Shown here piece by piece: positions 1 through 11,638 of a stretch of 64,000 bases of DNA. The notes beneath the pieces are model-generated. The model was not told where the DNA came from. It was given only the letters and a program-made list of their open reading frames with translations, and made no database searches. The position numbers and the translations under genes are program-made. The stretch lies in NCBI GenBank assembly GCA_010015655.1, contig ML976682.1, positions 475,079 to 539,078 of the forward strand, given 5' to 3'. Source of the stretch: Bimuria novae-zelandiae CBS 107.79 (taxonomy: Eukaryota > Ascomycota > Dothideomycetes > Pleosporales > Didymosphaeriaceae). Numbering within the stretch: the first letter of the stretch is position 1; each line of letters starts with the position of its first letter.

Positions 1-1545
1 TCTTAGAGACCCAGGATAAAGCGCTAAAGTTATATATATATCGCTATAACACTATTAGCATACCATGCCTTATACTATAGTTAAAAGATACTACTTAATA
101 TATCCTTAATCGCGCGCACCCCGATGGCAAAGCTCCCTTACTTAGTAAGGACTAGTTATCGCAATAGCTATTAAGAAATCTAGACTATTACCGTATAAAG
201 TAGAAGTCGCAGCATATTAATCGTATAGTAATAGTAACGTTTAAAGCTTATAGCTATTATTTTATTAAGCTTAAAAAGGTAATATACACCTACGGCGTCA
301 CCCTATTAGACACCTATAATATAGACGAAACCGGCTTCCGCATAGGCGTTAGTAGTAATTAATAGATTATTATTATAAAGTTTAATTATTCTTATATCTC
401 TATATTAGAGACGTCGCGCGATTATATCACAAGTATTAAATTAATCTCTAGTAATAAAGAGGTGCTCGAACCCATGCTTATCGTATAGGCCGTTAATTAC
501 CTTTATTACTAGTATATAAATACGGCGCTGCCTAATAGCTATATAATCGCTATATTAATATTAGGATACGCTAATAACTCTATTTTAATAAAGTAGCTAA
601 AGTTCTTTAAAATATAAACGCGCGCGCGCTAGAAAGGCGTATAGTAATTATTTATATTTAATAAATTTAGTAGCTACCTTACTATTAAGTTTATATAGTT
701 CTGCGATAATTATAAGATACTCCCCTTCTTACTACTACTATATTTATCACATTATCTGCAGCCTCTAGACGTCGTCTGTTTTTAGCTATTAAAGCAGAAT
801 TACAAAAAGGCTATAGAGATAGCCACCCGAACTAGCTACACAGACTTTAACAAAGTCGAATTTCTACATGCGATCTATAGGATTAGGATAAATACATTTA
901 AGCGCAGCACAATCTTAAGCACCTAAGAGAAAGCTAGGATCTTTCTATTTAATCTAGAGCTTATTTATATAAAGCTGCCAGCACCTATCTAAACGCTATC
1001 CCTATTAGTTCTATCCGCTATTAATTCGAGCCCTATTGCTAATACACCTACAGCATATTAGCGGCAGCATTAAAAAATGTCGCGCGCCCTAGAGAGAAGC
1101 AATATATCAAGCAGGAGGCTTATAAAATTCCTAAAAAGCTCGTAATTACTAATTAATAGTCTCGCGCTAGCCTAGCGCGACCTTATAGATATTACCGCAG
1201 CAGCTTAATAACGCTAAAAAAGGCAGATTAAAGATAAAAGGCTAGTATAAAAAGGTAGCGTAGTAACTATTAAAGCAGCGCGATAAGTAATTAATTAACG
1301 TATAAAGCTTAAGGCTTAAAAGGTTACTTAAAAGGCTATAAAAACGTACAAGGACGCCCACTTACAGAGCCTATAAAATTAGCCCCAATAGGTCCTATCT
1401 CTTAGAGAGATAACTGTAGATCCTGCCCTACTTGCTACACTAACTCTACTATATATTAGCCTATATAATTGAAGTCTACGCTGTCAAAAGACTGGATCAA
1501 TTTTAATTCTCTATATAAAGTTACGTTAGGCTGCGAAGTTACGTT
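1..1545 (+). pseudogene. Fot1/Pogo-type transposase remnant (element 0), cut by the window edge
   Basis: Read through its stops, this stretch gives the DDE transposase signatures of the Fot1/Pogo branch of Tc1/mariner. At 314-350 it reads YNIDETGFRIGV, the block around the first catalytic Asp, here still GAC. Near 410-450 an ETSRDYIT-like segment follows, and at 748-785 LSHYLQPLDVVCF, the LQPLDV block that precedes the third acidic residue. FNKVEFLHAIYRIR at about 850-890 is the usual downstream segment. The N-terminal DNA-binding half lies before base 1. In-frame TAA/TAG codons and TpA excess indicate RIP. The right terminal repeat is not defined; a tandem GTTACGTTRGGCTGCG motif at about 1519-1553 may belong to it. 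The family is clear, the element borders are not. Confidence 0.8.
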
Positions 1546-1584
1546 GGGCTGCGCAGGGCCAACCTCCGGTTGGCGTGTGGGGCG

Positions 1585-1780
1585 AGTAGTAGCGGATTAT
1601 GCATCGCTAGTGTGGTACCCGATTGCGACACACGAGATGAAGCAACTCCTTATGCAAGCGCAGAGGGTCACGGCGCAGGCGGTGATTAGGGCATTCCGCA
1701 CGGTCGCGGGTGCAATTGCAGAGGTAGAAGCGGGTCTAGTCCCTATAGAGCAAAGACTGCGTAATCAGACGATTGCGTTC
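1585..1780 (+). pseudogene. LINE reverse-transcriptase fragment (part 1)
   Basis: This stretch has normal base composition and reads VVADYASLVWYPIATHE, then AQRVTAQAVIRAFRTVA, then EVEAGLVPIEQRLRNQ. That run resembles the end of the reverse transcriptase (thumb) in fungal I/Tad-type LINEs, where a DYASPVW block precedes an AI.GAFRT segment. It stops at 1780 because elements A and B entered a TA at 1781-1782; the sequence resumes at 6937. An ATG at 1469 lies in the neighbouring element and is probably not the true start. RIP is weak here compared with both sides. I assign it by motif memory only, so the LINE clade is tentative. Confidence 0.55.
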
Positions 1781-1934
1781 TAACGTGTCCGTGCACCCAA
1801 TGCACGGATTCAGCCAATGCACGCCGAACACCATAAACGCTCTATTAGAAATAAGGCTGCAGAACCACCCACAAACAATATTATTATAAGATTTTCTACT
1901 AGGATAGTAAATCGATAGCTGCGATTTATTTGCA

Positions 1935-4708
1935 CTATTTAAATCTATCTGGAAGCTTGACGTCGCGGCCGCTCCGTGTGGATTTGGTTGGGGCAGCAGA
2001 TGCGCCCTTTAAGGCCTCCCCAACATCCGTAGCATTAACAACACGTTTCTGACGCTTTCTGCTCTATAGAGATGGCTGAGAAGCTTTTCTCTTACTCCTT
2101 TAGGATAGTTATAGAGCCTTTTTAGCGTTATTAGCAGACTTCTAGGCAGTGCGCTAAGCTGCCTTTTTAGCTCTCTCCTTCTCCTTTGCCTTCTTCGCTG
2201 CCTCTCTCGCTGCACGCTTTTCTTGCTAGATTTTCTCCTTATATAGCTTAGCTGCCTTCTTTAGCTCTACTATTTTTACTTTTTAAAGCTACTGCTGCTT
2301 ATCCTCTTACTCCTTAATTAATTAACAATAACATGCCTCCCTTACTTTCCTTAGTAACTATAAGATAGCCCTACTATAATACTCCTAGCGCTGTTAAAGG
2401 TCTAAAGCTTTGCTCTTCTTATTACGCTTCTTCTTAATAGATAGCGCCTGCCTAAGCCTATCGTTGTCATGCTTAAGCAGCTCATTTTCAACAGATAGGT
2501 AGTAGAGTAATTAACAAAGCTTCTATATATCCTTACTACTTTAATCACTTACTATAGAGCGTACAAGCCTATCTATCTTTCTCTAGTCATGATTGCTAAG
2601 CCCTAATAAGGAGCTATTGCCTGATTCTTAATCCTGGGTGAACCTATTAAGGATAGGGTCAGGATTAGGTGGCTTAGTTGGTTGGTTAGTATTCATTTTT
2701 CGTCTAGTTAATGGGGATTAAGTCCACCATCTCGCCTCCTAAAGGGCATATACGACGTGCTAAGCTATAGAATTACAGTACTAATATACTACCTTAGAAA
2801 GCATTTCTTGCCTGCGCGGGTATTACTACCATTTTAAGCTATAGCTCCCCTTCCTGTTAGGGAGACTAAGCAGTGTATGTATATTAGGGTAAATTCCTTA
2901 TATATGTTTAGAGGCAGTTTAGTGCTGTAAGAAGAAAGAAAAGGAAAGAGTAGATAAGTGTAGAGAGCCGGTGCTCTATTAAATTAGAGCCGTGGCTCTG
3001 CGCGAGGAGAGCCTTTATACCAGGCTTAGCGATGCCTGTGTCGAAGGAGATAGGTGTAGTAGGAAGGCAGAGCCAGGCCTGTCCTTCTTCTTTATCCCTA
3101 AGAGTCGTATAATATAAGGCCAGGCTGGCTGCCTTGTTTGCGTGTTATGTCAGGTTAGGGACACTAATAGTTAGTCTTTAGAGAGCTGCGGGCAGCTCTT
3201 GTCGTTATAGGTATTAAGAGCTAGTGCTTTATCGAATCGTGCCATAGCTCTTCGCATGGAGAGCCTTTATATTTAGGCCTAGCAGGTGCCTATATCTTGC
3301 AAGAGCAAGGAGTGTCACGACTATTTCTTTATCTTAGCTATAATTATAGCCTTTAACTAAACGTGAAAATCTAAGCGGCGCACGGGCCATTTTGAAAAGA
3401 TTTTAGCTTACTAGGGAGCTAAAAGAAAAAATAGGGCAGCGCGCCTGCTACAACGCCTGTAGCTAAAAGAGAACGCTGGAAAACAGATTTATAAAGGCAT
3501 TTAAGTCGTGTTTTAACGAAAAATTAATAGATATTAACCTTTTAGTAACCTAGAAAAGTTGATGTTTGGTGCGCAGGATCAGGTGGCGATATACCTATGG
3601 CTCTAAAAGAGCTAAGGATAGTTAATTCCTTAAAAGAGGCCTTCCACGTATTCCAGAATAGGGGAAAGAAGTCGCCTTTGGTGATAAAAGCTAGGCCTTG
3701 GCTTTTATAAAGGTATCTTAATAGCTCTGCTAAGTAGGCTGTTAATAGAGGCTTGAACATTACAACATTAAGTAGCTAAAGTGTATAAGTTAAATAAGAA
3801 GGCAGGACAGCAAGCAGGATCCTATTCTAATTATAGTAGTTAATAAAGTCTATAGTAATATAAGATCCGTGGCTGTCTATAATTAAAAGTTAATATAATT
3901 GTTAAGCCTTCTCTTTTGTACAGCGATTAAACACCTGCTTAAGCCAGGCAAGCCCGATATCGTTGTTCGTCTAGCTAGAGGATGATGAGGTAATAAAGAC
4001 TTTATAATATCCTGCCTTGATATCCTCTACCCAGCTTAATTAGATGTCCTTGTTAGCAGCCTCATAGATAAGGCTTAGCGGCAAAGCTGATCCATCAGCG
4101 CAGATACATGCTAGGAGCGTGATCCACGCGCGATTGCCATCCTAGAGTGATGCCCTAACCTCCTTCTTCTCCCACATTCGTCTGCTGAATATCCTCTTTG
4201 TTCTACCAACGATACCGATCAGGACACCTTTTTCATCCATATTGTAGATATGACGAGGATCTATGCGATATTAATCAATCTTACTGTATACAAGACTGAA
4301 ATAGAGGCGATATTTATCCACTAAATCAGCTTTGTGGCGATTACTATCCATGCCGACGGTCCATTGCGAGATGAGATGAATGCTGTGTTGGTTGATAAAG
4401 CGGGTAACCTAGCTCTCGCTGACTGGCTCCTTTGCTATCGTCGAGGCAAAATTCTGTATCATCTCTCTAGTAGGAGGTATATGTCTCTCTGTGAGCCTTT
4501 TGATATATCGTACAAGCTCCTGCTCTTGCTGTGGGTTGAGCTTTCGCTGATTGATTGTGTTGGCTGCACGCGTCGCGGTAACACCTCGGTGCCTTCGTGA
4601 GAGTGTAGATCGATTAACACCATATCTGGTAGCAATTTCTGTATATGAAAAATCTTCTCCTAGTTCTCGCGATTCGATCTCATCTATCGCAGCTTGAATT
4701 GGATCCAT
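1935..4708 (-). pseudogene. Fot-like transposase of element A, broken by stops and an insert
   Basis: I place the start at 4708 (MDPIQAAIDEIES), the usual opening of this family; a longer frame from 4771 begins inside the terminal repeat. The first ~110 residues hold a psq-type helix-turn-helix (SYTEIATRYGVNRSTLSRRH). Around 4209-4250 lies YNMDEKGVLIG with the first catalytic Asp, and near 3750 NVVMFKPL, the LQPLDV-equivalent block, followed by FFPLFWNTWKASF. The protein reaches GISPPDP at about 3587 and then runs into the inserted sequence; it resumes at about 2660 (PDPILNRFTQDQ) and ends in a Lys/Arg/Ala-rich tail. Stops are of RIP type. The enzyme would cut and paste the element at TA sites, but this copy cannot encode it. 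Confidence 0.85.
2674..3574 (-). mobile_element. 901-bp insertion inside element A, possibly a truncated non-LTR retroelement
   Basis: AGGATTAGGTGGC at 2661-2673 is repeated as AGGATCAGGTGGC at 3575-3587, with one RIP-type difference, so this is a 13-bp target duplication. It sits exactly where the transposase passes from SPPDP to PDPILNRF, and removing the insert restores the frame context seen in element B. On the minus strand the insert ends in a simple tail, AACCAACCAACTAA, directly before the duplication, which suits target-primed insertion by a LINE or SINE. No coding motif was recognised. Two segments inside (about 2968-3060 and 3209-3312) resemble each other, sharing GGAGAGCCTTTATA. 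Confidence 0.6.
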
Positions 4709-4807
4709 ATTGGTGGAGTTATCGCGTGTTGAAAGTAGGGAGTTTTGACGCGTCGGATGTTCGGCGTGCATTGGCTGAATCCGTGCATTGGGTGCACGGA
4801 CACGTTA

Positions 4808-6934
4808 CCCTGCCGAGACAGTCAGTGCGCCGCGACACTAACGCGCCACCCCAACACCAGCACCGCAGCCAGCAACATGAGGCTGTAGAGTTTTACATAA
4901 AAGCTTTTATCGCGAAATTTTCTAGAGTTAAGATTTTATAAAGCTATAGAAGATTACTAGCTAGTTAAATTATAAATATCTACTTAGTGTTCTAATTATT
5001 TAGCTACTACGCGATGCTAGCGCTAATAGCGTAAATATTACTATATTAACGCGTATAGATGCTGGCGTAGGCTTCTTCCTCTTTATAATTATATAAGTAG
5101 CTTTTAAAGCATTCTAGCTTCCCTTTTTAGTAATTTTAAGACGTTTTTAAAGTTATTATTAAGTCTTGCGAGCCTATTAATAGAGGCGTTACTTAGTAAC
5201 CTAATTAGCTTTCTCCTTAGCGCGCGTATTTCTAGCTACTACACGCGCAATACGCTTCTCCTATAGTAGATAAGCTTTAAGCTACCTATTTACTATCTAA
5301 ATCTCTCTCTGCTCACTTTTCTAGAGTTGTAGTTATTACTTTTCAGCCTTTTATTAGCTAAGAGAATCGCGCGCCCTCTGTACGCGGGCAGGTAACTAGA
5401 AAACAGATCCTTTATGCCACTTATCTAGCTGCTCAAAAGGTAGAGTCCTGCCCTTTATTTAACGCCGTTTCTGGTTTGTGAGGGCTTCTCGTAGCCCCTG
5501 ATTCTCATGCTCTAGGAGCTACTTTTATATAGAGATTAAGTGTATAGTGCGACTTAGCTTCTTGGCCTTATTACCTCCCCCTATATCAACAATAACCTTT
5601 AAAAGCTAATTAATTTTGCGCTAATTAGACGCGCTAAGTACTAAAGTAAGGCTTTCGCGCGATCTCTATTCTAGAGACTTATCTTTATTAAATTAACTAA
5701 GGATTAGTGTAGGATCTGGCGGCGAGATACCTGTATACTTAAAAGCTTTAGTAATTAATTACGGCGTAACTAACGTTGTTTAGGCCCTCTAGAATAGTGT
5801 AAAGAAGTCTCTTTTAGCAATTATTAATAGCCCTTAACTCTTATACAGGTATGCGGAGAGCTTGTTGGAGTAGGCGATAGAAAGAGACTTAAACACACAA
5901 ACGTCTAAAGGCTATAGCGTATAAGTGGCGTAAGGGGGAAATATCGCAAGGAGGATCTTTTTCTAATTATAGTAGTTAATAAAATCCATAGTAACGTAAG
6001 ATCTATGCCTATTAAGGACTAGGAGTCGCCACTGCCGTCAAGCCTTCTCCTTAGTATAGCGATTAAACACCTATTTTAGCTATTAAAGTCCTATCTCGTT
6101 GTTTAACTATCTAGAGGTTAATAAGGTAATAAAGACTCTATAAGAATTAACGTTGATTTCCTTAACCTAGCTTAATTATAGAGTCTCAGCGTTAGATCGA
6201 TAGATTAGTAATAGATTAATAGTAGATCCATCGGCGTATATACATGCGATGAGCAAGATCTACTCACGACTGCCATCCTAAATAGATTGCCTCACTTGGC
6301 GACTCTTATATATAGGCCTGTTGAAGATCCTTTTTAACCTGCCGGTGATGCCAAGTAGGAAGCCTTTTTCGTCCATATTATAGGTATGCTAAGGCTCTAT
6401 GCTATACTTTATAATTTTCTTATATAAAAGCTTAAAGTAGAGCCTATATCTTGCGCCTAAATTAGCGTTATGGCAATTACTATCTAGCCTAGTCGTCCAT
6501 CGCGAGATCAGGGAGTTAGGGTAGCGCCTAATAAAGTAATTAATCTATTACATAAAGACATTCTTTTTAGCAATAATTAATATAAAGTTTTAGATTATCT
6601 AACGCGTAGGGGGTAGACCTTTCTAAGTAAGACGCCGTATATACTATAGGAGCTCAGATTCTTATTATTAGTTAAGATTTTAGCAAGTCTATAGTAGCTA
6701 TATACGCGCCTGCATGGCGCGTCTATGCTAGCGCGTTAATATTAACCGCATAACACCAAATTCTTCTGTAATTTTTCTATATAAGAAAGTTTCTCCAGGT
6801 TCTCGTAAGTCGATAGCGATAATTGCAGCCTCAATCGGATCCATATTAGTAGAGATGCGGCGCGTCAAAGGTAAGGTGCTATATCTATTAGGGTGGCGCG
6901 TTAGTGTCGCGGCGCACTAACTATCTCGGCAGGG
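4808..6934 (-). mobile_element. Fot/Pogo-like DNA transposon B, sharing a TA with element A
   Basis: The ends are inverted repeats of about 43 bp: CCCTGCCGAGACAGTCAGTG at 4808 is matched in reverse at 6915-6934 with RIP-type differences (CACTAACTATCTCGGCAGGG). TA flanks it at 4806-4807, shared with A, and at 6935-6936. Without A and B the LINE fragment would close up at a single TA. The element is 2,127 bp, and its transposase is on the minus strand. RIP is heavier than in A. Confidence 0.9.
4940..6844 (-). pseudogene. Fot-like transposase of element B, RIP-inactivated
   Basis: The start is taken at 6844 (MDPIEAAIIAIDLREPGE), parallel to that of A. The helix-turn-helix follows as FLYRKITEEFGV, then stops appear. 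YNMDEKGFLLGI at about 6346-6388 keeps the first catalytic Asp, PLDVCVFKSL at about 5890-5920 is the LQPLDV block, and GISPPDPTLILS at about 5705-5740 leads into a charged C-terminal third ending near 4940. It gives the uninterrupted version of the junction that is broken in A. Many TAG/TAA codons stand where Trp, Gln or Arg is expected. Borders of the reading frame are approximate. Confidence 0.85.
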
Positions 6935-6936
6935 TA

Positions 6937-7284
6937 CCCCGCAGCTAACAATGGCTCTTGGCATCACTAAGTATGTATAACCTGCAATCCCTTTAGCTCT
7001 GCTTTAGCTCCTATCATTTTAAACGAGCACTTTGCAAGGTTATCTATAATCCTTAAAAGGGAATCGCACGACCGCTTAAACCCGACAAGCGCTAAAGTGC
7101 ATGTCAGATTCGACATTATAGTAATAGCAATGTTATTAGTCTTGAGTCTACTCAGATTAACAATGTCAGCCTAAGTACAGAGTAGAAATGTTGGCTACTT
7201 AGAACTAGCGTTAGCTGGGCAGATGCTGACGGTCTTAGCAAATACCGGTGGCGAAAAGGGTGGTGGAGTAGAATGTATCTAAAG
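6937..7284 (+). other. LINE remnant, part 2, up to element C
   Basis: This stretch lies between the TA at the end of element B and the TA at 7285-7286 where element C begins, and should be the continuation of the LINE fragment at 1585-1780. It has moderate composition and no long frame. I could not place a firm domain in it; a weak match to the region after the thumb is all I see. It is listed mainly because its position follows from the insertion logic. Confidence 0.35.
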
Positions 7285-7633
7285 TAACGTATTCCACCAC
7301 TCAGTGGTGCACCCTACTAAAGCTAACGTAGCTTTCTGCACGATAGCTTAATAACGCGATAATTAAATTTTCTATAAATAGATTTATATAATAGCTATAA
7401 TCTCTATCTACACTAAGTTCTTCTATAGCCTTATTCGTAATAGTTGCTGCACGTAGGTGGTGCTCGTTGTCGCCCTACGCGATCCTCTTGCTCTACCTAC
7501 TACACTACTCTTTTAGCCTCTGTAGCAAGTAATTAACCTTCTGTAGCCTGTAGAGCTCCTCTATAGATAATATACTATCGCTGCTGCTACTACTTACGCT
7601 AACGGTGTTAATTAGCCTACTAAAGCTTTACTA

Positions 7634-9480
7634 ACGTGGTTCACCACCGAGCGGGCCAACCCCACCGAGCGGGCCACTTTTTAAAAGTCAGTCTATTACG
7701 AAGCGCCTCCTACAATACTACTATAATTTACTATAATTCACAAAATATAGAAATACTATTTAGACTTATTACTATTAGATATATCCATAATTTCTACTAC
7801 GCAGGTGCGAGCGTTGTGGCCAGCTTTACCGTAACGTTCGCAGCGCCTCTACCCACGCACCCTCTTTATAGACTCTTTACCCTCCTTTTGCCTACTACTA
7901 TCCTTTTTAGCTATTAAATCGACTACCTCTTCTACTATAAGTGTTTTAGCTACCTAAATATACTTTCTCTTTTAACTTTTTACCTTTATTACTATCTCTA
8001 TTGCCTTGCAAAGCCCTACTATTTCCTGTTATATTAATACTGTTTCGTGCCCTATTAATGTAACACTTTTGTTAAGCTGCTTAACAGCTCTAAGAAGTAG
8101 AGAAACTAGTAAATCTTTATACTTCTATACACGCTTATAAACTAGCGTTAACTAAGCCTCTATCTCGCGGAGGTTGCTTGGTGTTTTTGATTCCTATAGG
8201 GTATCCTCTACGTTAGGTGGAGTTGGCGTACGAAGAACCACATTAAGTCTTAATAATACTACCTCTAGGTCGTGTAGGACTAATCTAGCGCCTTTAAAGC
8301 CTGCGTAGATATTCGTCTTTATTATTACCTTCTTAAAAGCTACTTTAAAGGCTAGTAGAAAAGTCTCCTTCTTAATCTGCTTAGTGCCGTACTGTGCTAA
8401 GCTACTAATCTTATTACTGTACGCCTGCTTTAAAGGTGAAAAATAACCTACATCAAGTGGCTGCAAGAGGTGTGATAAGTGTAGAGGTATATCGAGAATA
8501 ATAATCTTCTATTCCTTATAGTATTTATGGAATTCGTGTGAGCAGTAGCTCTCGTGACTATTTATAATTAGTAGCTAGTGTGCACCTAAACTACGCGCCT
8601 TAGTATAGGTATTAAAGTGCCTTAGCTAGGCAAGACTAAGCTTATTTAACGTCTAGCTATTAGGACTAACTTTAATAACCTAGTCTTAGGGTAGATTGTA
8701 GAACTAGGACGTGATTAGAACCTTATTAAGGAAGATAAGAAAAGGTAGTAGAGCCTAGCCTTTAGCGCTAACACCCTAAATATTAGTAACTTACTTATAG
8801 TTACTAGGTTAAATCTTCTTTAGGTTGCTTCGCTTCTTAGAGCCTGTAAAGACTATCTAACCTTGTATTACCCTTATTATAAAGCCTGTCTTGTCGAAGT
8901 TGTACGTGTCGTTATTAGCGATACCGTACTTAGCCTTAGTATTAGTAACTAGCTTAAACTAGGGCGTTATAATACGTGGATCTTCGTTTAGGGCTCGCTA
9001 ATAATTATATAGATAGCTCTTTTAAAGCTTAATTTCTAGCGTACGCGTCTTAAGCCTGTCTACCTAGTGCTTACTAATAGGCTATCTACCGCGCTTAGCA
9101 AGTAGATTATTAGCTATATCTTAGACTATATCCCTTATTATACCTATTCCTCGCTAGTTAAGCTTAAGTATACGTCGGACTAGAGCCTCCTCCTCTAGCT
9201 TAGTTAGCTTCTTTAAGTTAGGCTCGCGATTGCGTTAAGAGAAGGCTCCTTAGCGTTATTATTATACTATTATTTAAGGCACGCTAAAGGCTATAATAAC
9301 GCGTCTTTTACTCTTATCGCGATCTTTAATTATAGCTTAGATAGTAAGCTATAGTGCGCTTTTAGTATAAGGTTATTACGCGTTATATTGTGATAGCATT
9401 GTGGTATAAGCTAGAGGTGGGCTGCATTTAGCAAAGTTGGTCCGCTCGGTGGGGTTGGCCCGCTCGGTGGTGAACCACGT
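7634..9480 (-). mobile_element. Pogo-like element D, nested in C
   Basis: Terminal inverted repeats: ACGTGGTTCACCACCGAGCG at 7634 is matched in reverse at 9461-9480 (CGCTCGGTGGTGAACCACGT). The repeat contains ACCGAGCGGGCCA twice, 18 bases apart. TA flanks both sides (7632-7633, 9481-9482). Length is 1,847 bp. C sequence resumes on both sides. The interior is RIPped, whereas the terminal repeats themselves are almost clean. Confidence 0.92.
7760..9400 (-). pseudogene. Pogo-like transposase of element D
   Basis: YNFDKTGFII at about 8873-8918 holds the first catalytic Asp, unlike C, E, I and J where it reads Asn. A degraded second block (LLIINSHES) is at about 8545-8580. At 8194-8466 an open stretch reads LQPLDVGYFSPLKQAYSNKI, then ETFLLAFKVAF, then NIYAGFKGARLVLHD and VVLRTP, the standard order after the third acidic residue in Pogo/Fot enzymes. 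The end positions are set by analogy with G, whose frame starts about 80 bp inside the right end and stops about 125 bp inside the left end. Stops elsewhere make it a pseudogene. Confidence 0.8.
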
Positions 9481-9482
9481 TA

Positions 9483-10451
9483 CCTTTACTATAAATGTAG
9501 TTACTAAGTTAATTATAAGCTAGTAACTTTTAATAATTTAGTAAATAGGTTAACTAGTAAGACTCTAAAATTAATAGTAAAGTAAATTCTTAATCAGTTA
9601 AGCTTACTATTTTAATTAAGTACTAATATATAATGTTTTTACTATTTATGCGCCCTTAATATTAACTTTTATCTAAAGTAAAAAAGGCGTCCTAACTATA
9701 GTAAGTAATAATAAAATATAATTTAGATAGCTAGGGACTAATCCTATTACTTAAAAGCTAGCTTTAATATTCTTTTTTATAAAGACTGTCTCCCTAATGC
9801 GTAGGTAGACCTGTAGGAAGTCTATCTTATTAATATAAAAGACGCCTTATCGCGCGAGCTCCTGCACCTACTAGCCATATACTACCTTAAGAGGCGAGAA
9901 ACAGCCAATATCTAGTAGCTATAGGAGGTGCGACGTGTGCGCAGGCATATATAGACTAATCTTATTCTCTACATAGTACTAGTTAAACGCTGACGTCGCA
10001 TGGCTACTATAGCTATTAAGTATAAGTAGTTAATAGACACTAGAGGTACGAGACGCTATATGTTAATTAAAATACTATAGTTAAGTAAAGCCTAAGTTAT
10101 CTATTATCTAGCTATTATTACTAATAGTAACTACCTAGTTAGTAGATAGGTCTTTATACTAGCTAGCCTAGTAAAGCTATTTTAATAAAATAATAAATAG
10201 TAAAATAGTCTAGCTAGACGCGTAGATGCTTTTAATTATTATTACTTACTTATAGTTACCTAGCTATATAGTAACTACTTAACTAATTATAGTAAAACTT
10301 ATAATTACGTTAGACGTTACTATAACACCTATAGCAATGCTTATCTTATTAAAGTTATAAGTATTTCTATCTTATATACTATACCTCTAGCGCGTCTCCT
10401 CCACAAGCTTGTACTAGGTAGAGATCTTAATAGGATCCTCGCAAAGGACGT
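9483..10451 (-). pseudogene. Pogo-like transposase of element C, central DDE part
   Basis: Minus-strand translation through stops gives, from right to left, YNFNKISIAIGV near 10,340, where the first catalytic Asp has become Asn; a degraded copy of the second catalytic block near 10,000; and LLDIGCFSPLK near 9,890-9,930, the LQPLDV block. The remaining coding pieces are 7410-7631 (C-terminal side) and 20758-21048 plus 23317-23400 (N-terminal side), split by insertions. TAG/TAA stops are frequent. No product can be made. The assignment rests on parallel motifs in E and I and on alignment with the intact frame of G. Confidence 0.75.
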
Positions 10452-10456
10452 GCTAG

Positions 10457-10847
10457 TGTTAGGATGTAAGATCTAAGGAAGGCTGTGCCAGGTTTGTACT
10501 TAATCCCTTATGTTATTCGCTAGGAATAACTGGTTATTTGCAACTACGCTGCATGGCGCTAAGTCACGTGACTGCTCTGTAAAGAGCGCTCGCCAGCGAG
10601 CAGCCTAGGACCTGTATATAGGAATGCGATAATAGGCTTCTATTATTATATTTAACCTATTTACTAATCTATTATTTGGATTTGACTTAGGCTCTCTTAT
10701 TAATTTAATTATACTATATATACTTTTATTACTAATAACTTATTAATACGCGCAAGCTATTAGTATCTTTTACTTATATTTTTAATACTCTTACTTAAGA
10801 ACTAATCCTAGCCCTTACAGGACTAGCTACCCTTTAGGGTTCTAATA
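10457..10847 (+). repeat. Gypsy I 5' LTR
   Basis: It starts TGTTAGGATG and ends TCTAATA, where the final CA has turned into TA. It aligns along its length with the 3' LTR, differing mostly by C/T and G/A changes of RIP type. The segment CTGTATATAGGAA at about 10612-10624 could hold the promoter TATA box. Confidence 0.92.
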
Positions 10848-11638
10848 TTTTAAATACTTTTAACATAAGTGTTAACGATACCTTTTTCACTAACACGATA
10901 AATACACGAATAGATACTTTTAAAAGAGTAAGTATTACTATAGCTAAAAAAGAAATAAGAAGCTTTTATAAAAAGCCTAACTTCTTCCATAATAAACGTA
11001 ATTATATAGAACTATAGATCTTGCAACTTAACCTATACTTTTATAAAATAAAGAAAAAAAATATAAATATGACTATATTTACTTCTACCTATATAAAGGG
11101 AGATGCCTTTAAGTAAATTTATCCTTATGTTAATTAATACCTAGCTAGAGCCAACATAGAAGGCAACGCTATAGATAAGATTATAAAAAACTATAATATA
11201 TTTTATACTAAGGTTAAATAATACTTTAAAATTACTAACTAAAAAGCTACCGCTAAACGAAACATCTAATAACTTAAATAAATTTATTTAGTACCTAAAT
11301 ATAAATCTAAATTCCGCAAGAACGCTAACTAAGTTACATAAAATAATAATAGTCTTATAACTATATTTTATAAGGAACTAAAGCAACATATTCGCGAGGA
11401 ACTATTATATAGTAAAGTAAAAACTAATAATTTATAAAAACTTATAGTAAAAGTAACTTAAATTAATAATAAATAGTATAAACTAAAAAGAGACCTACGA
11501 TAAAACTAAAAGAAGCTATAGACTACCTATAATAAAAGGTAACTATCGCAACTCTAAATAGTAATAATAGTAAAAGAACTAAATAACTATAGTTACTAAC
11601 TAATAGAAGGAATCTAGTATTACTAAGTTAACGTAATA

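Larger units (their letters stand above)
1783..4805 (-). mobile_element. Fot/Pogo-like DNA transposon A, with TA target duplication
   Basis: The ends form inverted repeats of about 50 bp: ACGTGTCCGTGCACCCAATG at 1783 is matched in reverse at 4786-4805, and the match continues inward through GCACGCCGAACA. TA dinucleotides flank both ends (1781-1782 and 4806-4807), as expected of Tc1/mariner-superfamily insertion. The terminal repeat holds CCAATGCAC twice, 17 bases apart. Its transposase lies on the minus strand. The element is 3,023 bp long, about 0.9 kb more than its neighbour B; a 901-bp insert (2674-3574) plus a 13-bp duplication accounts for the difference (2,109 against 2,127 bp). Confidence 0.92.

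Noticed and set aside
1557..1575. Perfect hairpin GCCAACCTCCGGTTGGC as a terminator
   Set aside because: Rho-independent terminators are not expected in this eukaryotic setting, and no T-run follows. It may belong to the end of element 0.
2009..2215. 68-codon Arg-rich minus-strand frame as a small gene
   Set aside because: In a neighbouring frame this region gives the Lys/Ala/Arg-rich C-terminus of the element A transposase (EKRAAREAAKKAKEKERAKK), which explains the bias.
4334..4941. Plus-strand frames at 4334-4600 and 4645-4941
   Set aside because: They lie opposite the transposase N-terminus of element A and run into the terminal repeats; the minus strand carries the recognisable DNA-binding domain.
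7636..7917. Plus-strand frame of 93 codons
   Set aside because: It starts in the terminal repeat of D and shows no protein motif; the gene of D is on the other strand.
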